Source of the DNA: Turritopsis dohrnii
Lineage: Eukaryota; Cnidaria; Hydrozoa; Anthoathecata; Oceaniidae
Reading direction: 5' to 3'
Length of the DNA stretch: 64,000 bases
Assembly: GCA_027922465.2 (NCBI GenBank)
Contig: BQMF02000030.1
Location: 620,001-684,000, forward strand
This document shows positions 36,001-48,600 of the stretch, piece after piece; the first letter of the stretch is position 1; each line of letters begins with the position of its first letter. A model generated the notes under the pieces. It was not told the origin of the DNA, searched no databases, and worked only from the letters and a program-made list of their open reading frames with translations. The position numbers and the translations under genes were made by a program.

Positions 36001-39000
36001 CGGAATTTCAGACTCAATAAGTGCAGTGCATCATCTGACCTCCGTCCATTCCGTAGATCCTAACAGTCCAAATTCTTCTGCGTCCCAGCTGCATATCATT
36101 ATCGTTCGCCTAGGCCTCCATCCTACATTATAAAGGAAGTCAAGTCTACGTTAAAAAAATGAGGGAGTAAGTCTAAAAGTTTTCAGTAATAATAATAATA
36201 ATAACATATTTTTTTGAGGACGGGTTTGTGACATCATCAAAAGCTTTAATCGATGATATCTCTGTAACTATGGTCGTATCGAAACGATCTCATAGATTTT
36301 TTTGCTCGAATTTTCGAGCTCTATAACATGAGTCGCGATTCCGTGATTTCATTTTTCGTCGCCTATATTTGACACACGGCTTTTGACACATCTTTTGGGA
36401 AATTTGACGCGGTAAAGAGTTTTACCCAGGATGCTTAGTAATAATAATAATAATCACTCTTCCGCCTCGTTTTCAAATAAGAAATGAATAACATTACGGT
36501 TTATAGTAGTTAACCTGTGTTAGAAGGGGTTGAAGGAGCTTTTAAACAAACCTTTCTCCTTCAGCCAACCTAAGGCTCTTGCCACCTCAATCATAACAGC
36601 GGTGCCGGACGACGGGTCGGCCGCGCCGTACGTCCATGCATCTCTATGATTTCCAACAATAACAAGACGATCTAAACGAGGGATAATTGTTTGTTGAAAA
36701 ACCTCTGTGAAGGAGTGTATTTTAATAGTAATATGCAAACAATTTCAATGAAAACGCTCTCCGCCGCAGTGCTCTTCGTCATAGTAACCTCTATTTTGAC
36801 GATTTTGACGTCACTGGGTAGTGACTATGGGCAAATATCATTCTGTTGCCGTTATAGCCAAGACTTTGTCTTGTAACTACATTTAAGATTCAGTCTAAGG
36901 TTTAATGTATAGATGAAGACATCGCGTAGAACTTTTCTTTACCAAATTCTACTTGCGATTAGTGAAAAAGCATGTCTGGGCGGAGATAAAAAAAGTTTAA
37001 AAACGGGTTTCTCAGGTTTTGATCGTTATTTACTTTCCAATTTTCCAATATTTAAATTCCAATTTTACATTGTGCTCAACAAATTCAAACCGTCTAGATT
37101 TCAATAAATAAGTTTATAAGCGTCACTTCTACCTGGTTCAACTTCCCCTCTTATTGTTGCTATGACATTCTTGATATCACGTGTTTCGCGTGTGACATTA
37201 ACATGCAATTTTACTTTCCTGAAACAACAAGGAAACCCGGATTGTTAGTCGAAAGATGTTTAGTAATTCGGACAGGAATGGACCGATCGTGAAATGTTGT
37301 GTTCTCCTTCCCAGCTGGGAAAATTGTTGAAAAATTACTGCGTAGAAGAGCATTTTTATTGAAATAGTGTGTATATTTCTATAGAAATGCACTCCTTCGC
37401 AGGGATTTTTCAACAAATTTTCCCACTGGGTTAATTCATAATACAACTGCCACAACGCAATGAAACAAATCATTAAAAATGTCTCCATGGAGTAATAAAA
37501 CGTACCTAGGGTTTCTTGCTTTTTCGATATACGGACCACGGCGCGGCCGTATATCGAAAAGGCAAGAAACCCTGGGTACGAGGTTGAGGGTTTCGCCAAC
37601 AAAATAAATACTCTCTCTGATGCAAAAACAGCCCAGCCGGTACATTTGTTAAAAAATCTCTGTGACGGAGTGCATTTCTATAGAAATATACACAATTTCA
37701 ATAAAAATGCTCTCCGTCGCAGTGATTTTTTGACAATTTTGCCCACTGGGTGCGTACCTGTGATTCTTTGAGGTGATGTTGTAAGTTATGTTCATAAGAC
37801 CATACCATGCTTTTGACGGAGGTGATTTACCATCTAAAGTACTAAAAAGAAGTTTGTAATATCTCTCACTGGCATGTATATGGATGTAACGAAAGACAGC
37901 CGCTTGCTTTTGTTAATAGTCACGTCAAGCTTGTTTCGGTTACCGGTTATTTAGTTGCTTCATAGGATAAGTCGCTATTATCGTTTGTTAGAATTAGATT
38001 TCATATTGCGTCATTCATATCACAAAAGACAGTTTACATTTAATTATTGTTGGTCAAATTTCAAATATACCAAATATATGAAAGACACTGTGTGAGCTAT
38101 CTGGTTATCAATTTATTTTTTCCTTGTGTAAAGTTACAAATATCACTCACTGACTTACCCCAAAATCTTTTCAGCATCAGCGTATCCGATGGGTTGCACT
38201 GGCACTTTGGGGAAATACTCCACGTCTTCAATTGGTCGTTGGTACAAACCACCTATGAATAAACAGTGATGCTGTAGTGGTTAATTTCCATCGACTTTGG
38301 CCGTTATGACCCATATTCAAAGGTGTATTCAGGGTCAGTCCAAAAAAGTGGAGGAGCTCAACGTTATGATATTTCTAAGGTGACTTGCACTTATTTCTTT
38401 CCTGCTTTAAATGACTGAACTCTCCTCCACAAATTTTGACTGAGGTCTAACTACGCCTCTGAGTATCCGAGTCAGTCGCATCTCGATCCTGTGTCCTTTC
38501 AAAATAGCGCATCAGTCCAGTAGAAGTTATTGACTAACTGCACACTGGTCTCCGGGAACATAAGAACAGTCCCATCATATCAGTAACTTAGTGAGTGAGT
38601 AAGTAAGTAACGGGAGTTTTTAGTCCTTGGGCTTCCATCCGTAATGGTTGGTTCTTCCGCCCACCGACTTGCAACTAGTAGTTGACTTACCACCAGAGAT
38701 ACGCTCTAACTTGCCCTAAGGCCAGTGTAGAGGAGTTGAGTCAGCCTCGAACCCAGGGTCTCTTGCCTTTTCAATATACGGGATAGCCGCTATCCGTATA
38801 TCGAAAAGGCAAGAGACTCTGGGTTCGAGGTTAGAGTTGAGTAAGTTGAATGACAAGAGATTAAAAACTCCCGGTTACCGATAGCATACTCGTGATATGT
38901 AGGACCCTGGGTAACCAAGACTTTTCTCAAGTAGGGTCGCGGGATGCTTGAAGTTACCGTACCCCAGAGAGATTCTCTTAAGTAGGATTTTCTTCGATCC

Positions 39001-41884
39001 CTTATGAATCCAAGACAACACAAAATGGTATACAATATCAGGTTACACGAGGCAAAGTATCTTACTGATGGCTGGATATCCTCTTGATAGTGGATCGCCT
39101 CTCATTCGTAATAATGTTCCTCTTTGAACACCATCCGGTGGTAAGTACCAGGAATCCGGATAATGTACACCTGTCGGACTGTATGTTTCAGGGTCGGAAA
39201 ACAAGATGACTCCTTTTACGTCATACTGTTCTGCATATTTGATCTAAAAAAAATATTTGATCTAAAAAAATCTAAAACATTTTTTGAAAATCTGCTTCGA
39301 AAGGTTGCTCATGGAAACGTTTATCATGAACAATTTGTACATGTTGCTTCTCAGGTGAATGCATTCAGATTCTTAATTTAGTAGGCAGTGGTCAAACATC
39401 CCCAAAACGTCTTAAGGTTGATGTTCGGGGGACAAAACTTGGTGAAACAGTGCAGTTGATAAACAGTCACACCTTTTTATTTCTTGAAATTGCTCCATAA
39501 CGTATCAGTACGATTTTATTCTTGATATCAACATTAGCTTTTTTCAAGGCGCGGAAATCTTCTTCTCGTCCAAAGTTTGCATATACTATTTCACCCTACG
39601 TAGAAAACAATTAAGATGAAATTATGATGCGCCCGATTTGTACGCTATTAAGTTTTATACGCCCTGATGGGTGCAAAGGCGGTATATTAATTTATCTTAA
39701 GCGACAACTTAATACCAACAGAAGCTTGAAGAATCCTAATTGATAAAGGATCCTCTAGTTAATAGCAGTTTTATTGTATATAACTGAAAAGGTCATCCTG
39801 TTAAAATATTGAAATAAATAAATAAAAATAAAAGAAACATGTTCATAATTTCATAATTAGTACTGTTATTACTATGAGTTACCTCGGCTGACGTTGATTC
39901 AGTATAGGCTAAATATGGCGGAAATACAGGATTCTGTGTCTTCTTCTCGAAAGAATCTAATTTCTTTTCGACAATAGATATCTTTCTTGTTTCTTTTCCA
40001 TCTTTGTCAAATAACGTAATGTTACCTTCATACAAAAAATTGTTAAAATTTTCGTCTTATATAAGAGGGTTTACTTGTGATGGGTCTCGAAATGCATTGT
40101 GTGAAAACAAACCTGGTCCCCTTGGATACGATGCCAGGACGTTGTAAGTCTTAATTATGACGTTATCGAGTGCATAATTACGGAATTTATGAACCAACCA
40201 TTCAGCTTGTCGAGTCCCATCTTCGGTACCGGCTAAATGTGCAGTGGAAGATAAATACCTGCAACCAGAGGAAAACAATTTCTCACTTTGTTGGAATACA
40301 GAAACAATCTGCCTTTGCGCCATTTTTAGCGCCATTTTAACGCCTCCATCCTATATGCACAATCCTATGAGCGCTTCCTATTGGTAATGGGTCATTTCCT
40401 TCGGGGCGTTAAATACCAAATGAAAGCATGTTTGTTTCAGGTGGATGTACAAGGGATACGCAAGCACTTGATGTTTACTGGAACAAGCAAAGAACGCACA
40501 ATTTTAGAGTCAAAAAACGCCCTTGGCGTTAAAAAGAAGATTTATGCCAATCTTAGAGCTAAAACTATACAAACAGTGAAAAAACTTGGAAGATAACGAT
40601 CTACATCCTAGTTGAATGAAGTCGAACTAGTCTCGAGAAATGCATAATGCTTCTTCGTAGACTTTTAAGATGACATCTTTTTCACAGCATTAAACAACAA
40701 CAACGCAGAAAAAAAAACATAGTTGTTCTTCTCCGCAAAAACCTTGTACAAAGTTGTAATCCATAAAGATTTGATGCGAAGTTGATAATAACACTCGTGG
40801 AAGGTTGTAGTAGCAGCCCTCGTACCCAGGGTTTCTTGCCTTATTTATATACGGACGGCGGCATCGAAAAGGCAAGAAACCCTGGGTACGAGGTTGCCAA
40901 TTCATAATTATAAGCCAACTTGACACATATTTTCAAAACGCTTTTAAGCTCCATTATGAATATTTGGATCCATTGATTCAGACAAGGCAAGTTATCAAGA
41001 ATCAGAAATGCTGTTAGAAAAAAACTGATAACCCAGTGGGTAAAATCGTAAAAAATTCACTGCGTCGAAGAGCATTTTCATTAAAATAATACCATACTTC
41101 TATGGAAATGCACTTCTCCGCAGTGATTTTTAAACAAACTTGCTCACTGATAAAAATAATGTATCAGCTCAATATAATGAGTCAATCGCTCAAATTCGGC
41201 ATGTGGAAACCAATCATTACGACTGGAAGCCCCATGACTCAAACCTCAACCTATCAGTGAAGGAATGAGCTAATCAAAACTCTTCCTTGATAAAGATATT
41301 ATCCCGAAAAATAATCAATGAATCCGAAATTCTCAGTCGGCAAAATCGTCAAAAAGTTTAATGGAAATGTGTGTATACTTCTTTAGTAATGCACTCCTTC
41401 GCCGACATTTTTCAACAAATTTGCTAAAAAACTCGAATACTGACTCGATCGCTTGAAAGCGAGTGAAATACTCGAACACTTACTCTAAATTTTCTTCAAT
41501 ATTTTGAGCAAAGATTTGATCTGCAACCATATTGTGATACGAAAGCATTTTTTCTTCTTTCTTCAAAGATTCGTTTTCCGACTTAGTATCAATGTTTTTT
41601 TGAGGAGATTTCGTTTTAGTAGTGCCGGCGACAACATCACCGTCATTATTATCCGTCGTCGGTTCTATTAAGTTGTTTACAGATCGACTATGTCTTTCGC
41701 TGCTTTTAGTGAAAGAAATATTATAATGTTGTATGACGTATAACGTTGAAAATATTGCTATCAAAACTATTAAACAGAGTGTAAGAAATAAATGCTTCCA
41801 TATATTTCGTTCTATTCCATGTTTGCTAACAGTCTTAGTGACGTATTTATTGCCGTCATCATATTTACACTGTTTCGTCGCCAT
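30084..41884 (-). CDS. FOLH1: Glutamate carboxypeptidase II-like M28B peptidase (PSMA/NAALADase family), 18 exons, 801 aa
   Basis: Type II membrane zinc ectopeptidase releasing C-terminal glutamate from peptides or folates in its family. Exons: 41884-41484, 40258-40113, 40025-39883, 39595-39473, 39243-39066, 38252-38159, 37841-37758, 37218-37133, 36671-36552, 36122-36040, 35801-35738, 35567-35500, 33991-33903, 33800-33710, 33242-32987, 32671-32590, 31159-31067, 30288-30084. All junctions are GT-AG and phases close exactly. Cytosolic N-terminus; membrane segment at about 31-51; PA-type apical region ([10 protein letters not shown]). Zinc/catalytic residues by family alignment: H427 and D437 ([15 protein letters not shown]), E474 and E475 (WDAEEFG), D503 (YINVD), Y601-H602 (YPVYHT). 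The C-terminal helical dimerisation domain ([13 protein letters not shown]) is present. Human proteins are about 740-750 aa; the excess is in the N-terminal stalk. FOLH1 and NAALAD2 cannot be told apart here. Introns are packed with MITEs. Confidence 0.95.
30634..30812. mobile_element. Tc1/pogo-type MITE, about 178 bp
   Basis: TACAGTTTAACTCATGTAAT followed by TCGAAC, inverted at the right end (ATTACATGAGTTAAACTATA), with TA at both borders. In the last intron of the carboxypeptidase gene. Confidence 0.7.
30870..30992. mobile_element. MITE-B copy g
   Basis: From CCCAGAGGTTAAAATCGTCA to AACAAATTTGGCGATTGG. It sits 75 bp inside the intron from exon 17. Confidence 0.75.
31160..31510. repeat. TATCATA microsatellite split by a foldback element
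   Basis: ATTATCATA-type repeats (31172-31216 and 31441-31505) flank a 214-bp element (31219-31432). Its ends, GAATTATTTTGTTCTATCTCC and inverse, form TIRs of about 30 bp. The left repeat reaches to within a few bases of the 3' splice site of exon 17 (exon start 31159). Confidence 0.65.
32686..32922. mobile_element. MITE-F copy 2, touching a splice acceptor
   Basis: CACCTTTTCCGAATTTCTGT and inverse ACAGAAATTCGGGAAAGGT ends, the same family as 28659-28890. Its left border is only about 14 nt from the 3' splice site of carboxypeptidase exon 16 (exon start 32671). Confidence 0.65.
33304..33393. mobile_element. MITE-A copy 10
   Basis: Complete hairpin, CAACCTCGTACCCAGGG to CCCTAGGTATGAGGTTG, about 60 bp upstream (in transcription) of exon 15. 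Confidence 0.85.
34243..34909. mobile_element. AACGTT-rich non-autonomous DNA transposon, about 667 bp
   Basis: Ends CCCAGCAGGCACCCGACGTT and inverse AACGTTTGGTGACTGCTAGGG. Both subterminal regions carry many AACGTT motifs and inverses, thinning toward the centre. No ORF. It lies in intron 12 of the carboxypeptidase gene. Confidence 0.7.
35045..35265. repeat. GTCGGGGAAAA-type repeat cluster
   Basis: Alternating GTCGGGGAAAAGTGAC and ACTAAAATTTTCCCC motifs, ending in CCCTGATAAGGTAA like the element at 5372-5522. Probably several nested or degraded copies. Confidence 0.5.
35826..35961. mobile_element. MITE-B copy h
   Basis: Ends TTTGTTGAAAAATCACTGG and TTTTGCCCACTGGG, with an internal partial duplication of the TTTCTATAGAAA/TTTCCATAGAAA block. 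Begins 24 bp from the exon 11 acceptor. Confidence 0.7.
36222..36440. repeat. Dispersed repeat D, fragment
   Basis: Contains CATCATCAAAAGCTTTAATC, GATGATATCTCTGTAAC, CGAGCTCTATAACATG and GATTCCGTGATT blocks shared with 53600-54015, 55905-56370 and 46843-47000. Confidence 0.6.
36688..36818. mobile_element. MITE-B copy i, within 20 nt of a splice acceptor
   Basis: TTTGTTGAAAAACCTCTGTG to TTTTGACGTCACTGGG. It ends about 17 nt before exon 9 of the carboxypeptidase gene (exon start 36671), that is, in the branch-point/pyrimidine-tract zone. Confidence 0.8.
37310..37430. mobile_element. MITE-B copy j
   Basis: Full length, CCCAGCTGGGAAAATTGTTG to CAAATTTTCCCACTGGG. Confidence 0.85.
37501..37586. 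mobile_element. MITE-A copy 11
   Basis: Hairpin with intact right end. The left end is cut to CGTACCTAGGG. It lies between MITE-B copies j and k in the same 0.5-kb intron. Confidence 0.8.
37632..37750. mobile_element. MITE-B copy k, 7 nt from a splice donor
   Basis: Full length, CCCAGCCGGTACATTTGTTA to TTTTGCCCACTGGG. It borders the 5' splice site of carboxypeptidase exon 7 (exon end 37758), leaving only GTACGCA of original intron sequence. Confidence 0.85.
38590..38741 (-). mobile_element. SINE fragment interrupted by MITE-A
   Basis: Same tail and body as the SINE at 29120 (GGGAGTTTTTAGTCCTTGGG, TTCCATCCGTAATGGTTGGT). The copy stops where MITE-A copy 12 is inserted. Scattered SINE-like pieces also lie at 38268-38530. 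Confidence 0.6.
38742..38833. mobile_element. MITE-A copy 12, with a 9-bp target duplication
   Basis: CAGCCTCGAACCCAGGG to CCCAGAG-type inverse arm ending TCGAGGTTA (one arm has CTCTGGG). GAGTTGAGT is repeated directly at 38733-38741 and 38834-38842. Confidence 0.85.
40814..40896. mobile_element. MITE-A copy 13
   Basis: CCTCGTACCCAGGGTTTCTT hairpin with a short centre, in the first intron of the carboxypeptidase gene. Confidence 0.8.
41032..41149. mobile_element. MITE-B copy l
   Basis: CCCAGTGGGTAAAATCGTAA to AACTTGCTCACTGA. Confidence 0.8.
41337..41426. mobile_element. MITE-B copy m (internally deleted)
   Basis: CAAAATCGTCAAAAAGTTTA and TTTCAACAAATTTGC ends, with about 30 bp missing from the middle. 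It ends about 60 bp from exon 1 of the carboxypeptidase gene. Confidence 0.65.
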
Positions 41885-42667
41885 CGTAGAAGACGTCTCT
41901 GTTTTCCAATCAATTCGTCATGACTGTTTTTTTATCAAATTTTGTTATCGAAATTACAAAATTGCTTCAGCCGTAGCTATTAAATTTATGCAATAGTTAA
42001 ATATATGCATATATCATGCTGAATTTTAAATCAAAGCATCTTAGGTATATTTTAATCGCCGTGTCACACCAATTACCTTATATGGTAAAATATTATGCCG
42101 AATGTTGACAAAAACATTAGTAAGTTCACGATAAAAACTGTCGGAGATTGGTAACTAGGTTTTATATCAATTATTTTTTATGCTTGGGTGGAAACGATTA
42201 ATCTCCATGATAGCATTTTCATGCCGAATCTCAAAACAAACTTGAAAAACAACGTCTACCGTTGTCAGTAGAAATCACAGCAGGGCGGTCAAGTACTTTT
42301 CTCGAAATCTGTTTAAGGACCGTGTTACGGCCTACCAAAAAATATGACCTCATTTTTAAGTTCAAAATTTCTCGAGGAAAGAAATCGAAGCGGTCAAAAA
42401 AAGAGGAGACGGACACCACAAGTGAAAATAAATTTAAGGGTAAACTCAATCATACGCTTCTTTCTTCTGTCATCGGAAGAAATACAAGAACAACTGCACA
42501 CGTCAAACGACTGTATACGTCAGCTTCTATCATCAGTTGCAGACACAGTCGGAGATTACGGCAGCTAACCTTACAAGCTCTATAAAAATCTGGTCACACA
42601 AAAACGTTGCCAGTTGTAGTCTTTATGACATTCGGCTTAAAAACATAAATGAATGTTGCATCTACTT

Positions 42668-45600
42668 TCACCGCACACCGGTTCTAACAGTCGAGTCGGT
42701 ATGAGTCTTATCATGCTTTTTATCAATGTTCGTCTTATCGGTTATGGTATTTGTGGCGGTTTTTAGCGCCCGTTTATTAGCAGCCTGCGCCCGATGATGC
42801 ATCAACGCCTTGTGTTGTTTACTTTGACGTGTGTTGTGAGTGCTCTTGCCTTCCATTTCTTGGTAAAGTTTGGTGATTGTTCCTACGGCTTTCGTGCGCC
42901 CTTCACGAAAGATCATTTTACTGCCTACGTGAATATACTCTGGACTTTTAATGAAACGAAAGTGGCATGAAGCTTTGTCTCCTGTACGTAGTAACTCTTT
43001 ATCCATTTTCGTGATAGACGCCGTTTGTCGTAAACTCCCACAATGCACTAGAGGAAAACAAAGTAAAGTAGACATCATCCGTAAGTGTGACTGACACTGT
43101 GATTAACTCGACGTTTCATAAAACTGTAGAATGTAGTATTCGTGTACGGAATAGCTCAACCTACACCTGCCTTTTTCATTGGTTAAAGCTATTGCTGTCA
43201 TTATTTTCATTGGTTGAGCTATTGTTATCACTATTTTCATTGGTTGAGCTATTGTTATCATTATTTTCATTGGTTGAGCTATTGTTATCATTTAATGAAG
43301 TCGGGAGGTCAACCCACCGTTCAAAAAGCTAGCTTACGATAATACATACCCATAGCCTGGTATCTTGTACTGATTGTTGTGGGATGATGCAAGACTAGCA
43401 CGTCAGCGTCAAACTCCCACGTTGCTTTTGGTTCCAATTCTCGAGAAACGAGCACCATCCCTTTTCGAATGTCTTGTCGTTTCACCTAAAACAACAACAC
43501 GTTCGTTTAAAATGAGTTAGTGGTACAACTTCGATCCGCATTCAAATCCACTTTGAGAAACCAGCATTGAAGAATTTCACCCGCTGGTGAACAAAAAAAA
43601 AAAAAAAAAAAAAAAAAAGGATTTCGTACAAAAGACTACTTCAACACGTTGCTGTAGATCGTAAGTTGTAAGGTTGGGACTAATCGTCTTTAATATATTC
43701 GGCCAGTTTAAAGATTTCAAATCAGACAGTGTTTTTATAGAGGAGAAACGTTTACAATGTTGATAACTTTGCAAAATGTACATAATCAAGATCATGACGA
43801 GGAATGACCAGAAACGAAATCATCACAAACAGTTCGAATGTTTACCTTCTTCAAAGAAAACGAAGCCGTCTGCCCGGCTCGAACTTCTTTGACCGGAAGA
43901 CGTTTCCGATGTATACTTTTCACCGGAACAGGTTGGAAATGGCCGGTACCGTCAGGACCTAGCAGTAAAACATCATTGACACGGATAACACCCTGCATGG
44001 TGGTGCCAGATACCACTGTTCCCACACCCTAGATAAAAGCCAATCAAATTTGAGTTAAAATTCCTCAAACAACAATATAATAATAAAACGAGCCGTGCAC
44101 TATTTTCTTTTTCAAAAAATATTTCAGTGGAAATTTTTAATAGCCGACAACAAAGTCATACACCAAGTAGCTGACTTACAGGAACAGAGTATGTATCATC
44201 TATTTGAAAGATCGGCGGTTTTGTTGTCTGGTATGAGCCCCTGACTGATAATAAATTCAGGAAGGCTCGAAGAAGGTCCAAGTTTTCACCTGTCACATTT
44301 GATATTTGAAAGATTGGGCAAATTCTAAAATTGAGAAATTGAAAAAATATTTTAAACCAACAAATTGTATTCAACATCAGTGTCCAAAAGAAGTATAACC
44401 CTTTACGTTGATAACCCTACCTATACAACAGATGCAGCGTATGTAATGCTATTAAGTATGAGGGAAATTGGTCAGTAAAAAAGCATGAATGAACGAACCA
44501 CTTCACCATCTTAGAATAATACACTCTGCTTCTTCAATGTATGTTTTATTTAGGGTTTTCAATGTAATCAATAGTGCCAAAAACCGTTTTTTTATGTTTT
44601 GGAACATTTTTCCATTCATGTTTATAATCAAACTAACTTGTTTAAAACATTTTTCATTTCGATCAAATTTTTTAAAAAAAACTTTAAATCACTGATCAAA
44701 AAATTCTCGAATCAATTTCTTTTTACTTCCAAAACTTACAGTAAGATGAGAGATCAATTGAATTCATATTACCTTTCTGATGTAAAATTCGTCGCAGACA
44801 CAATAACATCATCATGAGAAGATATGACAAGAGGAATTTTACGACAACCAGGAGATTTCAGTACGCGACATAGAAGCTTCATGGTTTCCTGTAGGATATT
44901 GCTTGGACACATGTCGATTTTCGTGACGACTACAAAAACTGGCACATTAAGAGCTAAAGCCAATCCCAGGTGCTCTAAAAAATGCAACAATACATACATT
45001 TACATTAAAAATTTAAGTGAAGTAGTACGTTCCTTGTAATGAAAGTGATCCATACCTTTTGTCATGCCTACAATACCAGCATTTGAGCCAATCATAAGCA
45101 TGGCAAAATCAGGGGCGTGTCCTGTCATGCCGAACACGGTTGTCTTTAAGTACTTCTCATGTCCAGCAAGATCAATAAATGTTAATACTTTAGCAGAGTC
45201 TTTGCAAATTTGGAGCCAGTCAAGTGCACCGCCTAAAGATGTTTTTGTAAACATCAGAACAGATGACTAAAAATATGTGTTCACAGCATGGCTATGGAGA
45301 GAAGAAATATGGGGAAAATAAAAAGTTTATTTACTGTGTGGATCAGGTTTGTTCACGACTTCTCCCGTGCTATCAAAACCTAAAATGTCATTGCCAACAC
45401 TACTAGTACGTCCAGTCTCAGCTTCGTGCTTGTGTCGGAATAACTTTAGACGAGCCGTTCCACGTCCATCATCTAAAGCACCATGTGTAAGGACACCAAG
45501 TAAAGTACTTTTTCCAGCATCCACATTTCCAACAACTGCAACACTAAACAAGAGAAAATATTTTCCGTAGGCCAAGAACTTTCTGCTGACATGAACCGTA

Positions 45601-48600
45601 CATTTTATAAAAAATTTGTAACAACAGATGAAAAACAAAACTAAAGTATTGAAAATAGAATTTTGTTTTTGTGTTGGAACTCCAATAGGATTGCTTGGAG
45701 TCATCAAAAAATGACGGTGTGCAAACAAATAAAACAAGAGAAAGAGCGAAGATTATAAAAACAAAAACCCCACTTACCGTATCTCTGAAAAATCCTCTTC
45801 AATAGTATTTTCACGCATCAGGAATTCAGCAGTTTTACCAGCTTCGCACTCTCGTTCACGTAACTGACTTAGCTTACAGCCCAAGTGATCAGCGATGCTT
45901 TGTAAAGTAGCGATAGAAGCCGCCATGTCACTTTCAGTCAATCCTGACTCACCGCCTTCTATGTATGCAAGGTAAAATTGACAGTAACTAAGAAGTTAAA
46001 CCTACCAATAGTCCAAAAATTTATAAGGGAGCGTCTTTTCTCATTTGATAAACAGATTTTTTTCTTGAAGTCGAAACCAAAGTTAGAGTAAGAAGCCACC
46101 TCACCCTCAACTCCAATTTCATACAATGTTTCTCCATGGCCATCATCAATAAGTTCTTTAATATGTTGGAGTAATGTGTCGAATTCTTCAGCATTAGGAC
46201 TTACTAATGAGTTCTAGAGAATCAAGAAGATTTAAATGTAATGTGTAATGTGACCATGTGACAAATTAATTGTGGCATCGTGAAACTATAACACAATGTG
46301 GCTTAAGGTACATCTGCTATGTCATGCAATTGAGGGGTTATTAAAATCCATCAAAACTGATGTATTTAAAGAAGAAAAATAATGTAAGGTTTTTATATCC
46401 ATATCAAATAGTCTTCTTTTAAAACAACAACAACAAAGAACACTCAAAGGAGAGATCGGTTAGATAACTTAGACTGATAAGGTGGTGTAGAAAAAAAATT
46501 TATTTGTATTATATTTTTTCTATTATCCAGGCACAATTTACAACTTTAAATGAAACAATCTCAGTTAAAAAAATCTTTTGTTTTGAGCAATAATAGTGAA
46601 ACTTCCACAGGTGATACATTGGATACCTTTTCTTAACATGGAGAACATGGTATGATACAATAGGTCAACTAAACCTTGTGTATATAGTACAGCTATTCTG
46701 AAGAGTAATAGGATATCTTATGCTGCATTTTTTGCTAAAACTGAATAAGCATGGGAGATCCAGTTCTCAATTGTCTCCTGAACAGGAATTATCCACATAT
46801 TAAAGTCTGGTAACTAGTATCCACCATTTGCTCATAAGGTATTTCACATGGTACAAAATGGTTTTGATCAGTTTTTTGAGCTCTACAGCATGGATACACT
46901 TTCCCCTTTATGATTCCGTGATTAAATTTTTTGTCACCAGTTTTCGACACAGGACTTCCGCACATCCTTTTCATACATTAAGGCCCGTAAAAAACTTTTA
47001 CGCGAGTTGCTGTTCAATGCTATTCAGTTTAAACAATTACTGGAATGATTTAAAGAAATAATTTTCAAAACTGTTTCACCAAGTGGTTTGGAATAAATTT
47101 TCAATTGTTTCATAAATTGTTTGCAAAAACATTTCAAAAGTTTCTTTGTTTCAGACATTGTTTCAAATTACATAAAACGTGAAAACATTATAAACGTATT
47201 GTGAAATATTTTGAAGTCTTTTTAAATTGCTTAAACTAAAAGTGAAACTGAACTATATTGAATATTTGTTTGATTGGTTTAGGCTTGTCACTAGTATATC
47301 ACATTCTGTTGGCAATTTAAAAAAAATGCAAAGATATATATAACTAGTATCCCGTGTAAAAACATTTTACGGGTTTTTTTGAAGGTGATGTCTCAAAAAT
47401 GGTGTCGAAAAATTAAATCACAGCATGACGAACAGAAAGAGTGTCAGTGCTGTAAGTACTTTGAACTTTAAATATAAGAACACAGAACAGTCAATTTACT
47501 TGGAAGATCTTAAACCCATCAAAAATAAAAATATGCGCTGTGCATCCGCTTTTTTCATTCTGTGAAGTAAATTGATTGAAGATGCAATGCAATGGTTCCC
47601 CATGATGAAAATACTTAACGTCAATACATAATACGGAAAAAAAACACTTCTCACCCTATTAATTAAAAATCTCTATGTATTCCAGCCAAAGCATTTTTAG
47701 TTCAACACTGGAGTTATGAACAGAAAAACTTTTAAATCAGATCTGAAACATATCAAAATATTCATAATAAATCTTTCACGATACGATATATGCAGTAGTA
47801 TCCCGTGTAAAAATTTTTTACAGGTTTTAATCGATGTGAGCTGAACAGAGAGAAAGGCATAATGAATTTTAGTATGATAAAGTTCCTCAATTGTTTGGAA
47901 TGTAGAATGTTTAGAATGTAGTACCCGTGTAGAATTCATCAAAAATAAAAATACGCGCTGTGCGTCCACTTTTTTCACTTTTTACATAAATTGTATAAAT
48001 TGAAGATGCAATGCAATGGTTCCCCATGATTAAAAATATCTAACGTCAATACAGAAAAAAACACTCTTCACTCTTTTAATTAAAAATCTCTAGGTATTCC
48101 GGCTAAAGCATATTTAGTTCAACACTGGAGTTATGAACAGAAAAAATTTTAATCAGAAGATCTGAAACACATCAAAATATTCGTAATAAATCTTTCACGA
48201 TACGATACATGCAGTAGTAAAAATAAATTGCTGCGTACAGGTAAACAACAAAAAGATTAAAATCGCTGTAACTGTTCATGGAATCCACACCCCAATGTAA
48301 ATAAAAGCCAAACGCGAAAGTCGTAAAAGCAGTCAAAATGTGAATTAAAAACAATTGTGATTTTCTTTACGAACCCAGAGCGTCATGATTAAAAACCATG
48401 ATATTCATTTCTTTATTTGAAAAGTAATGACGCAGAAACCCTATTAATACTATAAGAAAAACAAAACAAACAAACAAAAAAGTTCTAAAGCGTACTTACC
48501 CTAAAAACGTTAATAAATCTTCGCGCAATACTTTCATTGTTGTCTATTGTTTCTTGATCTCATGAATAATCAAAACATTTGAAACGATTAAATGCAATGC

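Noticed and set aside
40381..40596. 71-codon plus-strand frame ending [15 protein letters not shown]
   Set aside because: It lies in the first intron of the carboxypeptidase gene on the opposite strand, has no recognisable domain and no conserved neighbours.
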